Origin: Streptomyces ambofaciens ATCC 23877
GTDB taxonomy: Bacteria; Actinomycetota; Actinomycetes; Streptomycetales; Streptomycetaceae
Direction: 5' to 3'
Assembly (NCBI RefSeq): GCF_001267885.1
Contig: NZ_CP012382.1
Span: forward strand, 372,001 to 436,000
DNA length: 64,000 nt
This document shows, piece after piece, positions 1 to 12,400 of this stretch; position 1 is the first letter of the stretch; each line of letters begins with the position of its first letter. The notes beneath the pieces are model-generated. The model did no database searches. It had not been told where the DNA came from and was given only the letters and a program-made list of their open reading frames with translations. The translations under genes were made by a program, and so were the position numbers.

Positions 1-682
1 CGGCGCCCAGCGCGGCGGTCCGCGCGTCGACGCCGTCCGCCTCGGTGTCGGGCGGACCGAACATCAGGGCCACGGCCGGCAGCCACCACCGGTTCACCGC
101 GTCCTGCGCCATCTCCTTCTGCTCGGGGGTCCCTTCGCAGAGCGCGCGCATCAGGTCGTAGCCCTGCCGTACGTGGAAGGCCTCCTCCTGGCAGACGCGG
201 CGCATGGCGCGGGCGTACGGTCCGTACGAGGTGCGGCACAGGGGCGCCTGGTTGATGACGGCGGCGCCGTCCGTCAGCCAGGCGATGGCGCCGGTGTCGG
301 CCCAGGTGAGCGCGGGGTGGTTGAAGGTGGCGGAGGCGCGCTGCCGGCCGCGGTGCAGGGCGTCCAGCAGGTCGGCCCGGTCCACGCCGAGGGTCTCGGC
401 GGCGGAGTACAGGTACAGGCCGTGGCCGGCCTCGTCCTGGACCTTCGCGATGAGCACCGACTTGCGCCGCAGGGACGGGGCACGGGTGAGCCAGGCGCCC
501 TCCGGCTGCATGCCGATGATCTCGGAGTGGGCGTGCTGGGCGATCTGGCGGACGAGCATGCGGCGGTATCCGTCGGGCATCCAGTCGCGCGGTTCGATCG
601 TCCCGCCGTCGGCGACGAGCGCCTCGAAGCGCGCGAGCGCCTCCTGGTCGTCCGCGGTACCGGCGAGGGTCGGCGCGCTCAT
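1..682 (-). CDS. antH: AntH, PaaA-like oxygenase catalytic subunit (3' part cut by the window edge)
   Basis: Reading the minus strand from ATG at 680-682 gives an open frame that runs off position 1. The protein begins [16 protein letters not shown] and carries two diiron ligand signatures, one around [12 protein letters not shown] and one around [13 protein letters not shown], as in PaaA of the phenylacetyl-CoA epoxidase. In a phenylacetate catabolon PaaA would sit with paaBCDE and paaK. Here it lies divergent from an acyl carrier protein and acyl ligase and next to an antimycin NRPS/PKS, so it is read as AntH, the catalytic subunit of the AntHIJKL oxygenase that turns the carrier-bound anthranilate into 3-aminosalicylate (known for the antimycin pathway). 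The remaining subunits should lie left of the window. The family call is firm; the antH assignment rests on context. Confidence 0.88.
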   Translation of the reverse strand, partial: MSAPTLAGTADDQEALARFEALVADGGTIEPRDWMPDGYRRMLVRQIAQHAHSEIIGMQPEGAWLTRAPSLRRKSVLIAKVQDEAGHGLYLYSAAETLGVDRADLLDALHRGRQRASATFNHPALTWADTGAIAWLTDGAAVINQAPLCRTSYGPYARAMRRVCQEEAFHVRQGYDLMRALCEGTPEQKEMAQDAVNRWWLPAVALMFGPPDTEADGVDARTAALGA

Positions 683-1015
683 CGGGCGCCGCCCGCGTGT
701 CCGGCGCCGGCGGCCGTGGTGGCGCGGCGCGTCGGGCCCCGCCCCGGGGCCCGGCCCCGTACCGGCTGCCTGGGCACTCGCATCACTCCTTCGCCTCGTG
801 ACCGCCCGCGTCCGACCGAAGGGCCGGGCGGAACGGATCGTTTCGTTGCGGTAAGAGGCCGGGCGGGCGGCCCGGCTATCCCCGTGACGCGAGGTTCGGG
901 CGCGTGACAAAGCTCACGGGTCGGCCCGGGGAGTGGAACGGCGCCGTGTCCGCCTCTTGAGGGGGTGTCATTCGAGAACCGCGGCGGCCGGCACGCCGAG
1001 GCGAAAGGGGAAACC
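683..1015. promoter_or_regulatory. Divergent promoter region antH / antG
   Basis: This 333-bp gap separates the divergent starts of antH (682, minus) and antG (1016, plus) and shows no credible gene. In studied antimycin clusters the antGF and antHIJKLMNO operons are transcribed by the cluster ECF sigma factor AntA. ECF-like GGAAC motifs are visible at 830-834 and 935-939 on the plus strand, but I could not pair either with a convincing -10 element at 16-17 bp, so no promoter is assigned. The antG ribosome site is the purine run AAAGGGGAAA just before 1016. Confidence 0.5.
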
Positions 1016-1300
1016 ATGAGCACCATCAGGGAGTTGCTGGTCGAACTCACGGGCACGGCCGAGTACGCCGACCAGATCGGGGACGACGTCGACCTGGCCG
1101 CCAGCGGCATCGATTCCGGGGACCTCGTGCGCCTCGTGCTGCTGGTCGAGCAGCGGCTCGGCGTGGAGATCACCGCCGAGGACATGGAGGGGCTGCACAC
1201 GATCGCCGACTACGAGCGCTTCGTGGCCGAGCACGCCCCCGCCGGGACGCGTGGCACGGCAGGTGTCGGCGGTGCCGCCGGTGCGAGCGGCGGTGCGTGA
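1016..1300 (+). CDS. antG: AntG, free-standing acyl carrier protein
   Basis: A 94-residue carrier protein starting MSTIRELLVELTG. The phosphopantetheine attachment serine is in GIDSGDLVRL, where the usual DSL is DSG, followed by the typical helix LVLLVEQRLGVEI. An alanine/glycine-rich tail follows the domain. ATG at 1016 is preceded by AAAGGGGAAACC. It overlaps antF by one base (TGATG), indicating a co-translated antG-antF-antQ operon. In antimycin biosynthesis this protein carries the anthranilate/3-formamidosalicylate starter through the AntH-L oxygenase and presents it to the first condensation domain of AntC. An in-frame upstream extension exists but lacks a ribosome site. Confidence 0.9.
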   Translation: MSTIRELLVELTGTAEYADQIGDDVDLAASGIDSGDLVRLVLLVEQRLGVEITAEDMEGLHTIADYERFVAEHAPAGTRGTAGVGGAAGASGGA

Positions 1301-2784
1301 TGTGGCTGACACAGCTGTTGGAGCGCAACCGGCAGTGTCGGCCCGGCCGGACCGCGCTGGTGGACGAGGAACGCAGCGTCACCTGGGCCGAGTTCCACGA
1401 CCGCACCCTGGAACTGGCGCGCGGGCTGGCCGAACTGGGCATCGAGCGGGGTGACCGGGTCGCCGTACTCTCCAAGGACCGGATCGAGGTCCTGGAGAGC
1501 TACTTCGCGCTCGCCCGCCTCGGGGCACTGTTCGTGCCGCTCAACCACAGCCTGGCCGAGCCCGAGGTCGCCGGGATCGTCGAGCGCGTGGGGGCGGTGG
1601 CCGTCATCGGTGAGTCGGACCTGCTGGACCGGCATCCCGAACTGCCGTCCTCGGTGCGGATCAGGCTGGCCCTCGACAAACCCTCCTTCACGGCGCTGGG
1701 CACCCTGGCCGCCGACCGGGACCTGCCGGACGTCGCCGACACCGACCCCATCGCCGTGCTGCACACCTCGGCGACCACCGGACAGGCCAAGGGCGTCACC
1801 GTCGACGGCGGGTCGTTCCGGGCGATCGCCCTCGGCTGGCTCGTGATGGCCCGGCCCACCGACGACATCGTCATGGTCAACTGCTGCCCGCTGTACCACG
1901 GCAGCATGGTCGTGTCCCTGACCTATCTGGCGGCCGGCGCGACGGTCGTGCTGATGCCCGGCTTCACCCCGCAGCGGGCGCTGACCGCGGTGGAGCGGCA
2001 CGGCGCCACCCACATGTGGCTGGTGCCGCAGATGCTGCGCTTCATGCTCCAGGCCAAGGCGTCCCGGCGCGCCGACCTGTCCAGTCTGCGGGAGGTCCTG
2101 TACGGCGCCGCGCCGATGCCGCTCGACGTGTACGCCGAGGCGGTCGAACGGCTGGGCTGCGGCTTCCGCCAGGTGTACGGCATGACCGAGGTGGGCGGCC
2201 CGTTCGTCACCCTCGGCCCCGACGAACACCCCGCCCCCGGGGACGTCGCCGCCCGCATTCCGTGCGGACGCGTCGTGCCCGGCATGTCGGCCCGCGCGGT
2301 GGACGGGGGCGGCCGGGAACTTCCGCCCGGTGAGATCGGCGAGATCGTGGTGCGCGGACCGGGTGTCATGCAGGGCTACTGGAACGACCCGGAGGCCACC
2401 CGGGAGATCACGGCCGACGGCTGGATCAGGACGGGCGACCTCGGCTTCATGGACGACGAGGGGCGCATCAGCCTGGTGGACCGTACGAAGGACGTCATCA
2501 TCCGGGCGGGCCAGAACGTCTACCCCTCGGAGATCGAGCGCGCCCTGATGTCCCACCCGGCGGTCCGGGACGCGGCGGTCGTCGGCATGCCCGACGAGGA
2601 CTACGGCGAGGTGCCGCTGGCGTACGTCGTCCCGGAGCCGGACGCGGAGCTGGGAACGGCGGCCCTCCTCGCGCATGTCGCGGGGCTCCTCGCGCCCTAC
2701 AAGCGTCCGCGGCGGGTGGAGTTCATCGAGCAGGTGCCGCGCAACCCCGCCGGCAAGATCATCAAAAAGTTGCTGCGGGTGTGA
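1300..2784 (+). CDS. antF: AntF, acyl-CoA/acyl-ACP ligase for the aryl starter unit
   Basis: A 494-residue member of the ANL adenylating enzymes. Seen motifs: phosphate loop LHTSATTGQAKGVTV, the A5 motif VYGMTEVGGP, A7/A8 GWIRTGDLGF and DRTKDVIIRAGQNVYPSEIE, and the catalytic lysine in NPAGKIIKK. In the antimycin pathway it activates anthranilate and loads it on AntG. The start is ATG 1300, sharing one base with the antG stop; GTG 1297 is also possible. It overlaps antQ by four bases. Full length for a free-standing ligase; no C-terminal carrier domain. The assignment to antF comes from the order antG-antF next to antH and antE. Confidence 0.9.
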   Translation: MWLTQLLERNRQCRPGRTALVDEERSVTWAEFHDRTLELARGLAELGIERGDRVAVLSKDRIEVLESYFALARLGALFVPLNHSLAEPEVAGIVERVGAVAVIGESDLLDRHPELPSSVRIRLALDKPSFTALGTLAADRDLPDVADTDPIAVLHTSATTGQAKGVTVDGGSFRAIALGWLVMARPTDDIVMVNCCPLYHGSMVVSLTYLAAGATVVLMPGFTPQRALTAVERHGATHMWLVPQMLRFMLQAKASRRADLSSLREVLYGAAPMPLDVYAEAVERLGCGFRQVYGMTEVGGPFVTLGPDEHPAPGDVAARIPCGRVVPGMSARAVDGGGRELPPGEIGEIVVRGPGVMQGYWNDPEATREITADGWIRTGDLGFMDDEGRISLVDRTKDVIIRAGQNVYPSEIERALMSHPAVRDAAVVGMPDEDYGEVPLAYVVPEPDAELGTAALLAHVAGLLAPYKRPRRVEFIEQVPRNPAGKIIKKLLRV

Positions 2785-3944
2785 GCGGCGGCGGTCACCC
2801 GGCGGCGGAACGTGAACTGTCCGAACTGCGTCCGCTGCTGGCCGCCGCCGGGCTCGGTCTGGGTGTCGCGGCCGTCTCGGAGCCCTGTCCGGAACCGGCG
2901 GGGCCTGCCGAGGCGGCCGCGGCGGCGTCGATGCCAGCGCGCCGCCGGCTGGAGTTCCTGGCGGGCCGTCGGGCCGCCCGGCGGGCGCTGCGCGCGGTGG
3001 GTCTGGACTGCGGCGAGATACCCCGCTCGGGGCGGTTGCCGGTGTTCCCGCCCGGCCGGGCGGCGTCGATCTCGCACAGCGCCGGCGTCGCCGTCGCCGT
3101 GGCCCGCCCGCCGGGGGCCGCCGTGCCGCTCGGCTGCGACCTGGAACTGCGGCCCCTCCCCCGCGCGGCGGCACGGCTGGTGCTGCGGGCCGACGAGGAG
3201 GAGCTCCTCGGCCAGGAGGAGCAGGAGGGGCTGTCTCGCTTCCCCGCCCGGCCGGCGGGCACGGCCTGGTCGGTCACCGCACTGTTCTCCGCGAAGGAGG
3301 CCGCGTGGAAGGCCTTGGCCGTGCCCGGAGGCGAGCGCCTGACCGTGCCCGGGGGCGGCCGTCCGGCCGTGATGGAGGGCGGGGGCCTGGTCGTGCCGGT
3401 AGGTGGGCGCCAGGCCGGGCCCGTGAACATACGCCAGGTCGGGTCCGTGAACGGGCACCAGGCCGGGCGGGTCGACGGGCAACAGGCCGAGCCGACCGAC
3501 GAGCATCAAGCCGGGCCGACCGACGAGCATCAGACCGGGCCTCTGAACGGCCACCAGACCGGACCGGTCGACGGGCGCCGGGCCGGGCCTCTGAACGGCC
3601 GCCAGGCCGGGCCGGTCGACGAGCAGAAGGCCGGGCCGGTCGACGAGCTACAGGCCCGGCCTCCGCACGAGCGCCAGGCGAGACCCGGCTGCGAGCACCC
3701 GGCCGCCGCACCGCACAACGGCCGGCGCCGGCAGGGGCCCAGGGGCCGGCACCGAACGGTCCCCGAGGGACAGCCTCCGCCCTGGTCGGCGGGGAGCCTG
3801 CGGGATCTGCGCGTGTGCCCGTCGGGAGACGCCCTGCTCGTGCGCCTGCGCGCGGACCCCGCCCACGCCGTGCGGGTGCGGGTGGTCCGCGTCGGGGCCG
3901 GGGTGTTCAGCTACGTCCTCGGCCGCGCGGGCACCCACGACTGA
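2781..3944 (+). CDS. antQ: AntQ, Sfp/EntD-type phosphopantetheinyl transferase with a tandem-repeat insertion
   Basis: GTG at 2781 overlaps the antF stop (GTGA). The 387-residue product has PPTase motifs: SISHSAG near residue 97, the Mg-binding GCDLE near 118-122, and the LFSAKEAAWKAL motif at 168-179. Typical enzymes are about 220-250 residues. Here about 155 residues separate the KEA motif from the C-terminal strands (WSAGSLRDLRV onward, 335-387). Residues 209-306 of that insert are an array of about 12 eight-residue units of the GRQAGPVD type. The enzyme should convert apo carrier domains of AntG, AntC and AntD to holo forms; its presence defines an antQ-containing antimycin cluster. The core motifs are intact, so activity is plausible, but the effect of the insert is unknown. 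Confidence 0.88.
   Translation: MSGGGHPAAERELSELRPLLAAAGLGLGVAAVSEPCPEPAGPAEAAAAASMPARRRLEFLAGRRAARRALRAVGLDCGEIPRSGRLPVFPPGRAASISHSAGVAVAVARPPGAAVPLGCDLELRPLPRAAARLVLRADEEELLGQEEQEGLSRFPARPAGTAWSVTALFSAKEAAWKALAVPGGERLTVPGGGRPAVMEGGGLVVPVGGRQAGPVNIRQVGSVNGHQAGRVDGQQAEPTDEHQAGPTDEHQTGPLNGHQTGPVDGRRAGPLNGRQAGPVDEQKAGPVDELQARPPHERQARPGCEHPAAAPHNGRRRQGPRGRHRTVPEGQPPPWSAGSLRDLRVCPSGDALLVRLRADPAHAVRVRVVRVGAGVFSYVLGRAGTHD
3405..3698 (+). repeat. 24-bp tandem repeat array inside antQ (about 12 copies)
   Basis: The array encodes degenerate 8-residue units: GRQAGPVN, IRQVGSVN, GHQAGRVD, GQQAEPTD, EHQAGPTD, EHQTGPLN, GHQTGPVD, GRRAGPLN, GRQAGPVD, EQKAGPVD, ELQARPPH, ERQARPGC. The period is exactly 24 bp, so the reading frame is preserved. 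It falls between the catalytic core and the last strands of the PPTase. This type of in-frame minisatellite usually varies in copy number between strains. Confidence 0.9.
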
Positions 3945-3993
3945 GCACGGGCTGCCGCCCCGGCGCATCGCACCGGGGGGGCAGCCCGCCGTG
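3945..3993. terminator. Bidirectional terminator between antQ and the antitoxin-like gene
   Basis: The left arm GCACGGGCTGCCGCCCC (3945-3961) pairs with GGGGGGCAGC...CCGTGC (to 3993) across a short loop with one bulge. It lies between convergent genes and can serve both strands. Confidence 0.7.
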
Positions 3994-3998
3994 CCTGG

Positions 3999-4193
3999 TC
4001 AGCGGCCCGCAGGACCGCCGTCACGGTAGGAGCGCCGCGCGGCGTCGGCGGCCTTGTCGGTCTGGGCGTCGTACTTGCCACCCGTGCGCTGGTCGACCGT
4101 TCGCTCGGCCCCCGCGACGCCCTTGTCGGCCTGGTCGGGGTGGCCCTTGGCCATCTGCTTGGCCTTGGTCATCATCTCGCCCAGCTTGCCCAT
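3999..4193 (-). CDS. MT0933/Rv0909-like small antitoxin-family protein
   Basis: A 64-residue basic/acidic protein, MGKLGEMMTKAKQMAKGHPD..., rich in K, D and A with no hydrophobic segment. The MxKxxxxAKxMAKxHPDQADKG pattern resembles the MT0933-like antitoxin family of actinobacteria. ATG 4193 has a clear GGGAGG site a few bases upstream. No RelE/ParE-like toxin gene is adjacent. It sits 98 bp downstream of antE on the same strand and could be read through from antCDE. It has no known role in antimycin formation and is probably a bystander or a free-standing stress-related protein of the CsbD-like size class. Confidence 0.65.
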   Translation of the reverse strand: MGKLGEMMTKAKQMAKGHPDQADKGVAGAERTVDQRTGGKYDAQTDKAADAARRSYRDGGPAGR

Positions 4194-4291
4194 GGGGTAC
4201 CTCCCGGGATCGTGCGTGTGTCGTTCCCGGCCGCAGGTACCCCTCGGGCGGTGTGCGAATCACCCCGTCCGGTGCGCCGCCACAGCGGACC

Positions 4292-5521
4292 TCACATCCG
4301 GTCCCCGACTCGCGCCGCCATGTTCCCGGCCGGGTGCCGGTTGTCGTGGATGAGCTGGTGCGCGAGGCCGATCTCGTCGAAGTCGAAGGTCCGGGACAGG
4401 CAGGGATCGATGATGCCCTGGTCGATGAGCCGGGTGACCTCACGTGCCTCCCGGGCGGTGGCGACGTGCGACCCCTGGAGGCGCTTCTGCCGCATCCACA
4501 GGAAGCGCAGGTCGACGTCGCCGTTGTAGCCGGTGGTGCCGCCGCACAGGACGACCATGCCGCCGTTGTCGCACAGGTACAGGGAGGTGGGGACGGTGTC
4601 GGCGCCGGAGTGCTCCAGCACGATGCGCGGGCCGCGCCGCTCGCCGAGCACGTCCCACAGGCGCCGGCCGAAGGCGCGGGCGCCCGAGAGCCAGCGGCCC
4701 ATCGCCTCCTCGTCCGAGGTGTCCGGCAGCCGTCCCCAGTGATCGAAGTCCCGCCGGTCGATCCAGCCCTCGGCGCCCAGCTTGAGGCAGAACTCGCCGC
4801 GTTCCTCGCTGGAGACGACCGCGACGGGGATGCCGCCGACGTGTCGGACGAGCTGGATGGCGATGCAGCCCAGACCGCCGGCGCCGCCCCAGATCAGCAC
4901 CGGGTCGCCGGGGCGCACCGTGTGCGGGGGCCAGCCGAAGAGCTGACGGTAGGCGGTGGCGGCGGTCGCCATGTAGCAGGCCGCCTCCGCCCAGGAGAGC
5001 CGGGCGGGCTTCGGGTGGCACATGTAGTCGTCGACGACCGCGAACTGGGCGAAGGAGCCGTAGTTCTCCTCGTAGCCCCACACCCGCTGGCCGGCGGACC
5101 AGGTGGGGTCCGCTCCGAGGCGGACGTCCTCGGCCCTCTCGTCCCAGCGGTTGGCGAGGACCACGACCTCGTCGCCGAGCCGCACCCCGCGCACGTCCTC
5201 GCCGACCGCCCACACGATCCCGGAGAGGTCGGAGCCGCCGATGTGGAAGTCCTCGGTGGCGCCCGCCTTCTGCCGGGCGGCGATCACGTCGAGCGGCGAA
5301 CCGAGGGCCGCCCAGACGTTGTTGTAGTTGATCCCGGCGGCCATCACCTTCACCAGGACCTGTCCGCGGCCCACGGGCGGCACGTCGACCACCTCGGTCC
5401 GGAAGGCGTCGACGGGCTGTCCGTAACGCTCGCGACGGATGAGCGAGGCGTACATCTTCCGCGGGACGGTGCCCATGTCGGGCGCATCGCCGAGTTCGTA
5501 GAGGTCTTGGGTCGCTCTCAC
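4292..5521 (-). CDS. antE: AntE, crotonyl-CoA carboxylase/reductase homologue
   Basis: A zinc-independent medium-chain reductase of about 409 residues. Typical CCR features are visible: the N-terminal DLYELGDAPDMGTVPRKMYA stretch, GINYNNVWAALGSP, and the NADPH site GGAGGLGCIAIQL. It reductively carboxylates 2-enoyl-CoAs to alkylmalonyl-CoAs, giving the variable C7 alkyl extender units that AntD incorporates. The start GTG 5521 is chosen because GAGGAGA lies 5-11 bases upstream; the frame stays open to GTG 5560, which would overlap antD. It lies 22 bp after antD and forms the last gene of the antCDE operon. Confidence 0.93.
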   Translation of the reverse strand: MRATQDLYELGDAPDMGTVPRKMYASLIRRERYGQPVDAFRTEVVDVPPVGRGQVLVKVMAAGINYNNVWAALGSPLDVIAARQKAGATEDFHIGGSDLSGIVWAVGEDVRGVRLGDEVVVLANRWDERAEDVRLGADPTWSAGQRVWGYEENYGSFAQFAVVDDYMCHPKPARLSWAEAACYMATAATAYRQLFGWPPHTVRPGDPVLIWGGAGGLGCIAIQLVRHVGGIPVAVVSSEERGEFCLKLGAEGWIDRRDFDHWGRLPDTSDEEAMGRWLSGARAFGRRLWDVLGERRGPRIVLEHSGADTVPTSLYLCDNGGMVVLCGGTTGYNGDVDLRFLWMRQKRLQGSHVATAREAREVTRLIDQGIIDPCLSRTFDFDEIGLAHQLIHDNRHPAGNMAARVGDRM

Positions 5522-5543
5522 GCTGGCTCTCCTCAACGCGGGT

Positions 5544-9444
<3,901 letters not shown>

Positions 9445-9452
<8 letters not shown>

Positions 9453-12400
9453 GTCCGCGGTCCTTCCCGTGCCGGGCGGTGCGGCGAGCGCGGGCGGCGC
9501 GCTGCCGCTGTGCCTGCTCCCTGGCGCGGTCGAGGCCGTCGGCCGCGTCCCGGGGCGGCTGTTCGGCCGCCGCCGTGGGAGCGGCGCCGGCGGCCGACAG
9601 GTGGCGGGCCAGGTCGCGCACGGTGGGGTGCGCGAAGAGGTCGACGACCGACAGGTCGGTGCCGAAGGCGCGGTTGACGGCGCTCTGGGCGGTGACGAGG
9701 AGCAGGGAGTTCCCGCCGAGGTCGAAGAAGTTGTCGTCCCGGCCCACCCGGTCGTGGCCCAGCACGCCGCGCCACACCTGCGCGAGCCGGTGCTCCAGCT
9801 TCCGCAGGTCGTCCTCGGCTTCCGCCCTGTCCGTGGCGGGGGTGGCGCCCGCCGAGCGCAGCGTCCAGGCGTCGGACAGTCCGCCCGTCCGGGCGGTGTC
9901 GGCCGCCGCGTGGTAGAGGGCGCCCAGGTCGGTGCCGTCCTCCAGGCCGACGCGCGCGGCCAGGCGGCGCACCTGGCGGGCGGGGGCGTCGACGTGGCTG
10001 CGGACCCAGGGGGCGGTGCGGTCCGCGCCGATCAGCAGGTGGGGCTCGTCCAGGGTGCGGGCCAGGTCGAAGGAGCGCAGCGCGGCGGGGGTGTCGAGCA
10101 GCCGGTAGCCGCGGGCCTCGGTGAGCGCGGTGAGCCGGTAGCCGCGGCTCATGCCGCGCTCGCGCCACATGCTCCAGGCCAGGGACTGGGCCGGCAGGCC
10201 GAGCGCCCGGCGGTGCAGGGCGAGGGCGTCGAGGCAGGCGTTGGCGGCGGCGTAGGCGGCGTTCAGGGCGCCGCCGAAGAAGCCGTTCACCGAGGAGAAG
10301 GTGACGAAGGAGCCGACGGGGTGGTCGGCGGTGATCCGGTGCAGCGTCCACGCGCCGCGCACCTTCGCCTCCAGCGCCCGGCGCCAGGTCGCGGCGTCCA
10401 GCTCGCTCACCGGGCGTTCCACGAGCGTCCCGGCCAGGTGCAGCACCGAGGACAGGGGCACGCCCCACCTCTCGGCGGCGGCCTCCACGGCGGCCCGCAC
10501 CTGCCGCTCGTCGGTGACGTCGGCACGGGCGTAGCGCACCTCGCCCAGCTCGCGCAGGCGCGGGAGGGCGTCGCCCTCGGGGTCCGGGGTGCGGCCGACG
10601 ATGAGCAGGCGGGTACCGGGTGTGCGCAGCAGATGCGCGGCCACCTCGACGCCGACACCGCCCAGTCCCCCGGTGAGGAGGGTGAAGCCGTCGTGCGCGG
10701 GCGGCTCGGCGCGGGCCGGGGTGGCGGGCAGGGGGGCGAGGCGGCGTACATGGCGGTGTCCGTCGCGGTACGCCACCTCCGCGCCGTCCGTGGTGACGGT
10801 CGCCTCGGCCAGGACGACGGGCAGCGGGTCCTCGGCGGCGTCCGGAGCGAGGTCGAGGTGGGTGCCGCGCAGCCGGCCGAACTCCTCGCCCAGCGACTTC
10901 AGCAGTGCGCCCGCCGCGGCGTGGCCGGGCGAGGGGAGTTCACCGGGGCGCACGGCCTGCGCGCCCGCCGTCACGTACAGCAGGTCGACGGGGTGGGGTC
11001 GGCCCGGGCAGGCCGCGAGGGCGCGGGCGAACGCGAGCAGGTCCTCCGCACCGGCCGTGTCGTGCGGCTCCGTCTCGGGGTCGCCGGCGCGCCGCAGGCC
11101 GCCGAGGTGCAGTACGGCGTCGACGGGCGGCCGGTCGCGCTCCACCTGCCCGAGCAGCGCCGTGTAGTCACTCACCTCGCCGGGCCGCACCCGGTAGTGG
11201 GCGGCGTCGAGCCGTGCGAAGTCCGTGCCCGCGCCGACCACCGTGCACAGGCCGCCGTCCTTGCGCAGCGCGTCGGCGAGCCGCTGGACCAACAGGGCCC
11301 GGGGCTCCGGAAGGTCGCCGTTCGCCAGGACGAGGGTGTGCCGGCCGGGGTGGGCCGGACGGGCGTCGGGGCGTTCCGCCCGCTGCCACACCGGCCGCAG
11401 GAACCAGTCGGGGACGGTGGTATCGGTGCCCAGCAACAGTTGGGTCCGGCGGACCTCCTCGTCGAAGTCGCCCGCCTCGAACGCCTTGCGCAGCTTGGTG
11501 CGCTGGATCTTGCCTATCTCGGTCTTCGGTACGGCGTCCGGGGCGACCGGGATCAGGTGGGCCGGGCTGACGCCGATCTCCCGGGCCACCTTCCCGGTGA
11601 TCTCGCGCAGGGCGCCGGCGGTGACGTCCTGCACGGGATGGAAGAAGAGGGCCAGTTCGTCGGTGGGCGAGGACGGGTCGGTGCGCACCGCGACCGCCGC
11701 GGTGAAGCTGTTCTCCACCCACGGCAGTTCCTCGACGCACGCCTCGATCTCGTGGCTGTAGTGGTTGACGCCGTTGACGATGATGACGTCCTTGGCCCGG
11801 CCGGTGATGTACAGCTCGCCGTCGCTCAGGTACGCCAGGTCGCCGGTGTCGAACCAGCCGTCCTCGGTGAAGGCCTCCGCGTTGGCGGCCGGGTTGTCGT
11901 GGTAACCGCCGGTCACGGACGTGCCGCGGACCTGGAAGCGGCCCGCCTCGCCCTCGTCGAGGACCGTGCCCTGTTCGTCGACGATCCGCATGGCGAATCC
12001 CGGGTAGGGCAGGCCGCAGCTCACGAAGGTGCCCTCGCCGTCGCGGGGTTCGGCGGGCAGGACGGCGTCGGTGACGACGGAGCAGGTCTCGGACATGCCC
12101 CAGCCGGGGTGCATCACGTCCTGCGGCAGGCCGAACGGCTTCAGCGCGCGCAGGAAGCGGCGGGCGGCCGAGGCCACGACGACCTCGCCGGCGTTCATCA
12201 CCAGCCGCATCGGGGAGAGGTCCCAGTCGCGGTCCGCGAACCGGTCGGACTGCTCGGCGAGGAGGCCGAAGGCGAAGTTGGGCGCCCAGGTGACAGTGAC
12301 CCGGTACCGGTCGGCGAGGTCCATCCAGCGCGGCGGGTCCTGCAGGATCCAGGAGGTGGGGGCGTGGATCTGCCGGCAGCCGAGGTAGACGTCCCGCAGG

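Noticed and set aside
1..682. paaA of a phenylacetate degradation operon
   Set aside because: The neighbours are a carrier protein, acyl ligase and antimycin NRPS/PKS, not paa genes; AntH is the better reading.
683..1015. Assigned sigma-AntA promoters
   Set aside because: GGAAC motifs occur but no matching -10 could be fitted, so they are not called.
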